Source: Planctomycetaceae bacterium
Lineage (GTDB): Bacteria > Planctomycetota > Planctomycetia > Pirellulales > Pirellulaceae
Assembly: GCA_024642765.1 (NCBI GenBank)
Contig: JAHEAM010000258.1
Location: forward strand, 1 to 5,890
Reading direction: 5' to 3'
DNA: 5,890 nt
The position numbers and the translations under genes are program-made. The notes below the pieces were generated by a model, which was not told where the DNA came from, ran no database searches, and was given only the letters and a program-made list of their open reading frames with translations. Positions 1-4,877 of the stretch are shown piece by piece (within the stretch, counting starts at the first letter, position 1; every line of letters begins with the position of its first letter).

Positions 1-195
1 AGGAACGCTTTTTGCAAAGCCCCATTGTAACAATGAAACTTCATCGCGGGTCTACCCAAACAAGCCCCAGAATTCGACTTGCACCCAAAGCCGCAATTGA
101 GAGTATTAGTCTCGAATTCGTCGTGTGAAAGTTTGTTTTTCCGGTATTCAATTTACTCGACTCGTTTTCTCGCCTTGTTGAAAGTATCATGTTTG

Positions 196-209
196 CAGAC
201 GCTCGTCTG
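196..209. promoter_or_regulatory. Short perfect dyad upstream of the SGNH-Dabb gene
   Basis: CAGACG-CT-CGTCTG is a perfect 6-bp inverted repeat followed by TTTT (210-213), about 45 bases before the ATG at 254. It could be an operator half-site pair, a 5'-leader hairpin or the weak terminator of a gene left of the window. The sequence alone cannot decide. I saw no convincing -35/-10 pair in bases 1-253. Confidence 0.25.
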
Positions 210-253
210 TTTTGCGAGTTACCATTCGAACAACCAACTGGCCTAGGTAGATC

Positions 254-1270
254 ATGACTCAATTTCGTTTGCCCGTGTTTTTGTGTTTCGTAGCTGCTGT
301 TGTTGTAGGTGTTATTGGTACCACTGGCATTGCCCAAGAGACCGAGAAAGCAGGAACGATGAAGGTTGTGTTTTTAGGCGATTCTATTACCCAGGCCGGC
401 GCTGGGCCGACCGGATATGTCACACTCGTCAAAGAGGCACTCAAGCAACGTCATCCCGACAAACCCATCGAAGTGATTGGTGCTGGAATCAGTGGCCACA
501 AAGTCCCCGATTTGCAAGCTCGTTTGCAGCGCGACGTCCTCGTCCATAAGCCGAACCTCGTCGTCATCTACATTGGTATCAACGACGTTTGGCATTCCCA
601 AAGCAATAATGGAACGCCGAAAGACAAATATGAATCTGGGCTAAAAGATATCATCTCTCAAATTCATGGCGTTGGCTCGCGGGTCATTCTTTGCACGCCG
701 ACGATGATTGGCGAAAAAACCGATGGCTCCAATTCGTTGGATGCCATGCTAGAAGAATATTCTGAAATCAGCCGCAACGTCGCGAAAGAAACTTCGGTTA
801 CGCTACTCGATTTGCGCAAAAAAATGGTTCGCGAGTTGCAAATCTTGAATGCCGATCAAGCGGGAAAGGGTGTCCTAACGAGCGACGGCGTTCATCTCAA
901 TGACGCGGGCAACGAGTTTCTGAAGGATTGTATGTTGCCTACGGTCGAATCCGTCCTCAGCGGTACCGTTTTGAAGCATGTCGTCATGTTCAAATTCAAA
1001 CCGGACACGAAACAAGCCGACATCAATCGCGTTTCTGATGGCTTTGTAGAGTTGGCAGCGAACGTTGATACTGTTGTCGACTTTGATTTCGGCGAGGACA
1101 ATAGTTTTGAAGGTTTGAACCAGGGCTACACGCACTGTTACATCGTGACCTTCAAAAACGCTGCCGACCGTGACGCGTATTTACCACATCCGGCGCATCT
1201 TGAGTTCGTGAAAATGCTCGCGCCATTTATTGACGGTGCTTTGGTAAATGACTTTTGGGCTCAAGATTAA
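254..1270 (+). CDS. Exported SGNH/GDSL hydrolase fused to a Dabb (stress-responsive A/B barrel) domain
   Basis: This is a 338-residue protein with two domains. Residues 1-27 look like a Sec signal peptide: a short polar start, a hydrophobic core at about 6-26, and likely cleavage after GIA. This supports the ATG at 254 over the internal Met36. A weak AGG lies at 245-247. The SGNH domain (about 36-235) shows all four family blocks: GDSIT with nucleophile Ser44, SGHK with oxyanion Gly81, GIND with Asn110, and SDGVH with Asp211 and His214. A complete catalytic set is therefore present, and the family hydrolyses esters, often acetyl groups on carbohydrates. Residues about 238-338 match Dabb (PF07876): the HVVMFKFKP opening strand and the YLPHPAHLEF signature near the end. 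Dabb domains are usually stand-alone dimeric barrels of unclear role. The substrate is unknown. The gene is divergent from nothing in the window and converges on the katG cluster. The domain calls are firm; the enzyme activity is inferred. Confidence 0.9.
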   Translation: MTQFRLPVFLCFVAAVVVGVIGTTGIAQETEKAGTMKVVFLGDSITQAGAGPTGYVTLVKEALKQRHPDKPIEVIGAGISGHKVPDLQARLQRDVLVHKPNLVVIYIGINDVWHSQSNNGTPKDKYESGLKDIISQIHGVGSRVILCTPTMIGEKTDGSNSLDAMLEEYSEISRNVAKETSVTLLDLRKKMVRELQILNADQAGKGVLTSDGVHLNDAGNEFLKDCMLPTVESVLSGTVLKHVVMFKFKPDTKQADINRVSDGFVELAANVDTVVDFDFGEDNSFEGLNQGYTHCYIVTFKNAADRDAYLPHPAHLEFVKMLAPFIDGALVNDFWAQD

Positions 1271-1288
1271 GGGCGGCAGATCGCTTTG

Positions 1289-1354
1289 TGAGCCGACCGC
1301 GATTAGACGGGCCAGTCGACACAGCGCGTGTCCGTTACAAACGCGCTCGGCTCA
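1289..1354. repeat. Imperfect palindrome with 13-bp arms; possible bidirectional terminator
   Basis: TGAGCCGACCGCG (1289-1301) pairs with CGCGCTCGGCTCA (1342-1354), 12 of 13 positions. The 40-base loop contains a second stem, GACAC (1318-1322) with GTGTC (1328-1332). It starts 18 bases after the stop of the SGNH-Dabb gene and is followed on the + strand by TATTTT, so it could terminate that gene, although the U-tract is poor. On the - strand, the first three bases of the palindrome are the TGA of the small ORF. It could instead be a dispersed intergenic palindromic repeat. Only one copy lies in this window. Confidence 0.45.
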
Positions 1355-1600
1355 TATTTTGGATGATTGGATGGTGGACTCTGCCCGCAGAGTAGCCAGT
1401 TCGCTTTCCCATTTTGCAATGTCGTCTATATGATTCTGGGATCGCGCTGCCTCGATATGTTGCTCGAGAATTTTCGTGAGGCGTTCGTTGTAGTTGGCCG
1501 GCGCCTGTTCGTTTCCGTTAGCCGGTGCCTGCGCTTTACATTCTGGTTTATCTGGGAGAAGAAAAACTACTGAATACGGAGAAAGAAACGAAACCGCCAC
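1352..1600 (-). CDS. Doubtful small hypothetical protein or gene remnant
   Basis: This is an 82-codon frame with GTG as its only plausible start near the 5' end; the triplet just upstream is TGA. I do not recognise a family. The first 22 residues are moderately hydrophobic but make a poor signal peptide. Residues 24-39 are two tandem copies of an 8-residue unit, QAPANGNE then QAPANYNE, encoded by imperfect 24-bp repeats at 1508-1531 and 1484-1507. Residues about 40-75 are charged and likely helical (ERLTKILEQHIEAARS, then DDIAKWESELATLRAE), which reads like natural protein sequence. Against it: there is no ribosome binding site, the GTG lies inside a hairpin (1595-1621), and the stop lies in the 1289-1354 palindrome. 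It may be the C-terminal remnant of a larger lost gene. Confidence 0.35.
   Translation of the reverse strand: MAVSFLSPYSVVFLLPDKPECKAQAPANGNEQAPANYNERLTKILEQHIEAARSQNHIDDIAKWESELATLRAESTIQSSKI
1484..1531 (-). repeat. Imperfect 24-bp tandem repeat, two copies
   Basis: The copies at 1508-1531 and 1484-1507 (- strand reading) encode QAPANGNE and QAPANYNE. The differences are a GGA/TAC codon change and silent third-position changes in the Ala codons. The preserved reading frame and the silent differences are mild support for the small ORF being, or having been, translated. Confidence 0.6.
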
Positions 1601-1621
1601 TCAAAGAGTTTTGAGGTGGCG
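1595..1621. terminator. Hairpin with T-rich flank on the - strand
   Basis: CGCCACTCAA (1595-1604) pairs with TTGAGGTGGCG (1611-1621), with one bulged G. On the - strand the stem is followed by a T-rich stretch (GTTTCGTTTCTTTCT), so it could act as a weak terminator for transcripts passing the main katG1 terminator. It overlaps the GTG of the small ORF, which argues against that start codon being used efficiently. Confidence 0.35.
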
Positions 1622-1670
1622 ATCGAGTCTCTTAGAAGTCAACCACCGCTAGTGATTCGACTGTGCCAAA

Positions 1671-1688
1671 AATCCCAAAATTGGGTTT
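1671..1688 (-). terminator. Weak secondary terminator candidate
   Basis: On the - strand AAACCCA pairs with TGGGATTT around an ATTT loop, with one bulged A, and the stem runs into a short T tract (ATTTTTGG). The stem is A/T-heavy and short, so it is at best a backup downstream of the 1823-1866 terminator. Confidence 0.25.
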
Positions 1689-1822
1689 CAGGAATGCTTT
1701 TGACACAACAGAAAGGGGCTGGAATTCGACATTTTTTCTGATGAAATTGGAAACCAAGCCTCGAGCGAGTGCGCAACCCATTCGCTTGATTCGCGGCTAA
1801 CTCCTGGCGAATATTCTAGGTC

Positions 1823-1866
1823 AAAAAAAAATGGCCCAAAACGAGGACTAAACGACTCGCAGGGCC
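1823..1866 (-). terminator. Intrinsic terminator of katG1
   Basis: Read on the - strand, GGCCC (1862-1866) pairs with GGGCC (1833-1837), enclosing an inner stem CGAG/CTCG (1856-1859 with 1842-1845). The outer stem is followed after one base by nine consecutive T (A run at 1823-1831 on the + strand). It begins about 87 bases past the katG1 stop with no gene between. Stem plus T9 is the classic Rho-independent form, although the interior loops make the stem only moderately stable. Confidence 0.65.
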
Positions 1867-1952
1867 GATCGTAATATCCGGACCTTACGGGACGCACCGA
1901 TAATGTATTTGAGGTTTTACGACCAATCGGCTCACCGAGCGTGACGAGGCTT

Positions 1953-4154
1953 CTAATGATGAAGGTCGAAGCGGTCTGCATTCATGACTTTGTTCCAGGC
2001 TGCTACGAAGTCGTTGACGAATTTCTGTTTCGAATCGTCACTGGCGTAGACTTCGGAAATTGCCCGCAGTTGCGAATTCGAGCCGAATACCAAATCGACT
2101 GCAGTGCCAGTCCATTTGACAGCGCCCGATTTGCGATCACGGCCTTCGAAGAAGTGTTCGCATTGTGTCGACTGCTTCCATTCGGTTCCCATGTCGAGCA
2201 GGTTGACGAAGAAATCGTTCGTCAAGGTTTCCGGACGTTGGGTCAAAACACCGAGTTTTGACTGCCCAACGTTCGCGTTCAAGACCCGCAAACCACCGAC
2301 CAGCACGGTCATCTCGGGCGCTGTCAGTGTTAGCAGGTTCGCGCGATCGACGAGCAACTCCGCCGAAGAGCGACCATCGCTCTTACGAATGTAATTTCGG
2401 AAGCCGTCGGATTTAGGCTCTAGCACAGCAAATGAATCGACATCGGTCATGTCTTGCGTTGCGTCGGTGCGACCTGGCGAAAACGGAACTTTTACTTCGC
2501 TGCCAGCCTTCGAGGCCGCCGCTTCGATTGCGGCACATCCACCCAGCACGATGATGTCGGCCAGCGATACTTGTTTGCCGCCGGAACGTGAGGCGTTACA
2601 AGTTTCTTGAATCTCTTCCAGTTTCTTTATGACCTTTGCCAACTCGTTTGGTTGGTTAACCTCCCAATCTTTCTGCGGCGCAAGTCGAATGCGCGCACCA
2701 TTCGCACCACCCCGCATATCGGTGCCCCGGAATGTTGATGCCGAAGCCCAGGCTGTTGCCACCAGTTGCGAAATCGAAAGCCCGGAAGCCATGATTTTTG
2801 CTTTAAGTTCGGCGATGTCTTTTTCATCAATCAGTTTGTGTTCAGCGACCGGAACGGGGTCTTGCCACAATTGAGGTTCAGGAACGAGTGGACCCAAGCA
2901 TCGTGAGACGGGTCCCATGTCGCGATGAGTGAGCTTGTACCAGGCCTTCGCAAAGGCCTCGGCGAATTCGGCTGGGTTTTTGTGAAAGCGTTTGGAAATC
3001 GGGCCATAGATGGGGTCCATCCTCAGTGCGAGATCCGTGGTGAACATCATCGGAGCATTCTTTTTGTTGGGAACGTGTGCGTCTGGAACGGCGCCCGCGG
3101 CCTTGGGATCGGTCGGCAACCATTGCCAAGCGCCGCCAGGGCCCTTCTGCACATCCCAATCGTAACCAAACAAATTGTCGAAGAATCCGTTGTCCCAGGT
3201 CGTCGGATGGTCAGTCCATGCGCCTTCAAGTCCGCTAGTGATCGCGTCAGCACCCCGGCCGCTACCAAAGCTGTTTTTCCAGCCGAGACCTTGTTCTTCC
3301 AGGGTTGCACCTTCGGGCTCTGGCCCAACATATTTGCTTGCATCGGCGGCGCCATGAGCCTTGCCAAACGTGTGTCCACCGGCGATGAGCGCAACCGTTT
3401 CTTCGTCGTTCATTGCCATCCGCGCAAAGGTTTCGCGAATATCCTTCGCTGCCTTGAGCACGCTAGGTTCACCGTTGGGGCCTTCGGGATTCACGTAGAT
3501 CAACCCCATCTGTACCGCACCGAGTGGATTTTCTAGTTCACGGTCGCCAGTGTAACGTTTGTCGCCGAGCCATTCGCTTTCTGGGCCCCAATAAATGTCG
3601 GTTTCGGGTTCCCAAACATCTTCACGGCCGCCGGCGAAACCAAAAGTCTTAAATCCCATGGATTCCAGAGCAACATTTCCAGTTAGGACCATCAAATCGG
3701 CCCACGAAATCTTGCTGCCGTATTTTTGTTTGATCGGCCATAGCAACCGGCGAGCCTTGTCGAGGCTGACGTTGTCAGGCCAGCTGTTGAGCGGTGCAAA
3801 TCGCTGAGCGCCTGACGAGGCGCCGCCGCGGCCGTCAGCAATCCGATACGTACCCGCACTATGCCATGCCATTCGAATGAAGAGCGGACCGTAATGTCCC
3901 CAGTCCGCTGGCCACCAATCCTGAGAGTCTGTCATCAACGCCGTCAGGTCTTGCCGCAAGACATCAAGATTAAGGCTGTTGAATTCTTTAGCATAGCTGA
4001 ATCCTTCGCCCATTGGATTGGACTTGGAAGAATTCTGATGCAGAATTTGTAAATTCAATTGGTTCGGCCACCAGTCACGGTTCGACAAGGAGCCAGCCGC
4101 CGTAGGTCGTCGTTCTGCACCCATCACCGGGCATTTGCTAATCGTTTCTGACAT
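1953..4154 (-). CDS. katG: Catalase-peroxidase KatG1, complete
   Basis: This 733-residue bifunctional haem enzyme breaks down hydrogen peroxide (catalase) and oxidises donors with peroxide (peroxidase), probably in the cytoplasm since no signal peptide is seen. The length fits the family (M. tuberculosis 740, E. coli 726). The N-terminal catalytic domain covers about 50-400 and the haem-free C-terminal domain about 420-733. Visible key residues, with M. tuberculosis equivalents: distal Arg94, Trp97 and His98 in IRMAWHSAGTYR (104/107/108); Tyr220 in YVNPEGP and Met246 in RMAMND, which with Trp97 form the Met-Tyr-Trp cross-link needed for catalase activity; proximal His261 in GGHTFGKAHG (270), Trp313 (321) and Asp374 (381); Ser307 (315); and the mobile Arg411 in HRDMGP (418). 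Nothing essential is missing. The start is supported by AAGGAGA six bases upstream and the normal KCPVM opening. It lies 59 bases after furA on the same strand, so co-transcription is likely. Confidence 0.98.
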   Translation of the reverse strand: MSETISKCPVMGAERRPTAAGSLSNRDWWPNQLNLQILHQNSSKSNPMGEGFSYAKEFNSLNLDVLRQDLTALMTDSQDWWPADWGHYGPLFIRMAWHSAGTYRIADGRGGASSGAQRFAPLNSWPDNVSLDKARRLLWPIKQKYGSKISWADLMVLTGNVALESMGFKTFGFAGGREDVWEPETDIYWGPESEWLGDKRYTGDRELENPLGAVQMGLIYVNPEGPNGEPSVLKAAKDIRETFARMAMNDEETVALIAGGHTFGKAHGAADASKYVGPEPEGATLEEQGLGWKNSFGSGRGADAITSGLEGAWTDHPTTWDNGFFDNLFGYDWDVQKGPGGAWQWLPTDPKAAGAVPDAHVPNKKNAPMMFTTDLALRMDPIYGPISKRFHKNPAEFAEAFAKAWYKLTHRDMGPVSRCLGPLVPEPQLWQDPVPVAEHKLIDEKDIAELKAKIMASGLSISQLVATAWASASTFRGTDMRGGANGARIRLAPQKDWEVNQPNELAKVIKKLEEIQETCNASRSGGKQVSLADIIVLGGCAAIEAAASKAGSEVKVPFSPGRTDATQDMTDVDSFAVLEPKSDGFRNYIRKSDGRSSAELLVDRANLLTLTAPEMTVLVGGLRVLNANVGQSKLGVLTQRPETLTNDFFVNLLDMGTEWKQSTQCEHFFEGRDRKSGAVKWTGTAVDLVFGSNSQLRAISEVYASDDSKQKFVNDFVAAWNKVMNADRFDLHH

Positions 4155-4160
4155 ATAAAT

Positions 4161-4167
4161 TCTCCTT
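4161..4167 (-). promoter_or_regulatory. Strong ribosome binding site of katG1
   Basis: AAGGAGA lies six bases before the katG1 ATG (4152-4154). It is the only near-consensus Shine-Dalgarno site in the window and fixes the start. Having its own strong site fits translation from the interior of a furA-katG1 transcript. Confidence 0.8.
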
Positions 4168-4213
4168 GATTCGATTGACTAAAATGTTTTTGTTGTTTCT
4201 GATCGATAGGTAA

Positions 4214-4645
4214 TTAATTGTCGGTTGTCGGCGTCGCAGCGCACTCCGGACATTTACCCCAAAAGATCACCTCTGCCTCGTCGATTTGATAACCTGATTT
4301 GTCGGCTGCGTTCAAGCAAGGTGAGTCGCCGACAGTACATTCAATATCGACCGTTTTTCCACAACTACGGCAAATCACGTGATGGTGATTATCACCAACA
4401 CGATCTTCGTAAAGCGCTGGTGAGCCGGCGGGTTGAATGCGTCGGATGAGCCCTTTATCAACGAGAACCCCGAGTGCATCGTAAACGGCCTGTCGCGATA
4501 TTGTTCCAATTTCAGAACGAACATTTTCGCCTACATCATCTGCTGTCGAATGCGGCCGCGCTGATACTGCTCGCATCACCGCAATTCGTTGAGCAGTGAC
4601 TTGGAGGCCATGTTCACGCAGTTGTTTTGTCGGGTCGTTTGACAT
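4214..4645 (-). CDS. furA: FurA, peroxide-sensing Fur/PerR-family repressor
   Basis: This 143-residue metal-dependent repressor has an N-terminal winged helix (about 1-80; recognition-helix region ISRQAVYDALGVL at 49-61) and a C-terminal dimerisation domain. Two CxxC pairs, Cys92/Cys95 and Cys132/Cys135, form the structural zinc site. The five B. subtilis PerR regulatory ligands (His37, Asp85, His91, His93, Asp104) align to His32, Asp81, His87, His89 and Asp100. Asp81 in place of the Glu typical of Fur favours peroxide sensing by metal-catalysed histidine oxidation. Stretches such as RIQPAGS, RVGDNHHH, CRSCG and DEAEVIFWGKCPEC closely resemble, from memory, the mycobacterial FurA encoded just upstream of katG, and the same gene order is seen here. 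It should repress its own promoter and katG1. The ATG is not preceded by a usable Shine-Dalgarno site (AGGGA is one base away), which fits a leaderless mRNA. No later start would keep the whole DNA-binding domain. Confidence 0.95.
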   Translation of the reverse strand: MSNDPTKQLREHGLQVTAQRIAVMRAVSARPHSTADDVGENVRSEIGTISRQAVYDALGVLVDKGLIRRIQPAGSPALYEDRVGDNHHHVICRSCGKTVDIECTVGDSPCLNAADKSGYQIDEAEVIFWGKCPECAATPTTDN

Positions 4646-4650
4646 GTCCC

Positions 4651-4679
4651 TGTTATTGGCAAAATTTGGACCAAGTCAA
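4651..4679 (-). promoter_or_regulatory. Candidate furA promoter giving a leaderless mRNA
   Basis: On the - strand, TTGACT (4674-4679) is separated by 17 bases from ATAACA (4651-4656). The -35 is near consensus and the -10 is weak. The -10 ends only five bases before the furA ATG, so initiation would fall at or next to the start codon. This fits the lack of a properly spaced Shine-Dalgarno site. The prediction is tentative because a 17-base-spaced pair with a poor -10 can occur by chance. Confidence 0.4.
4656..4674. promoter_or_regulatory. Candidate FurA operator (19-bp dyad)
   Basis: The site has the form TTGG-nnn-AA-n-TT-nnn-CCAA, centred on 4665, with six of nine positions symmetric. It fills the spacer of the candidate furA promoter. 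Fur-family operators are typically 15-19 bp A/T-rich dyads, so size and placement fit autorepression. It does not match the classic Fur or PerR consensus, so the assignment is inferred. Confidence 0.4.
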
Positions 4680-4785
4680 GACCTTGGCCTAGTCATTCCA
4701 TGAACATTGGCGTTGATGAAACCTGTTTATCAAGCGCGGGCTTCGTTTCACTCACAAGGTGGAAGTTTCGTTCAGCAAGCAACGA

Positions 4786-4819
4786 CAACCGCGCGCCAAC
4801 GAACGCTGGTGCACGGTTG
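4786..4819. other. Strong hairpin between katG2 and furA
   Basis: Bases 4786-4798 pair with 4807-4819: CAACCG with CGGTTG, one C/A mismatch, then GCGCCA with TGGTGC including one G-U, around an 8-base loop. This makes 12 of 13 pairs. There is no T tract on either side, so it is not a classic intrinsic terminator. It may be a terminator of another type, a processed RNA structure or a decayed repeat. Confidence 0.4.
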
Positions 4820-4839
4820 CGCTGAAGTCTAATACATTA

Positions 4840-4864
4840 GCCGCCCTCGCGCCTGAGGGACGGC
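4840..4864 (-). terminator. GC-rich hairpin just after katG2, possible terminator
   Basis: GCCGCCCTC (4840-4848) pairs with GAGGGACGGC (4855-4864) with one bulged A and a 6-base loop. It starts 13 bases past the katG2 stop. The sequence beyond it on the - strand (TAATGTATTAGAC) is A/T-rich but lacks a U tract, so termination here would be inefficient or factor-assisted. An alternative pairing, GCGCC (4849-4853) with GGCGC (4868-4872), competes with it. Confidence 0.45.
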
Positions 4865-4877
4865 CAAGGCGCTAGAC

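Larger units (their letters stand above)
1601..1952. other. Gene-free stretch downstream of katG1
   Basis: I see no credible coding sequence here. A 97-codon - strand frame (1688-1981) runs into the katG1 end and across the terminator, and its product has no recognisable feature. The stretch holds the T9 hairpin terminator at 1823-1866, a weaker hairpin at 1671-1688 and part of the hairpin at 1595-1621. All three are oriented so that they could end transcription coming from katG1. Confidence 0.6.

Noticed and set aside
41..337. 98-codon open frame on the - strand over the SGNH-Dabb leader
   Set aside because: It overlaps the signal-peptide region of a well-supported gene and has a low-complexity, Asn/Ser/Thr-rich product with no features.
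1289..1354. tRNA gene or integron attC site
   Set aside because: The stems do not form a tRNA cloverleaf with a T-loop or anticodon arm, and no RYYYAAC/GTTRRRY core sites are present at the ends.
1688..1981. 97-codon open frame on the - strand past the katG1 end
   Set aside because: It overlaps the katG1 3' end, crosses the T9 terminator, has no ribosome binding site and reads like translated non-coding sequence.
2925..3536. 203-codon open frame on the + strand
   Set aside because: It lies wholly inside katG1 on the opposite strand; its composition follows the katG codons and no domain is recognisable.
1953..4154. Novel defence or metabolic system centred on the katG cluster
   Set aside because: All three proteins belong to well-known oxidative-stress families with intact family motifs in the visible parts; only their arrangement and the identical tract are unusual.
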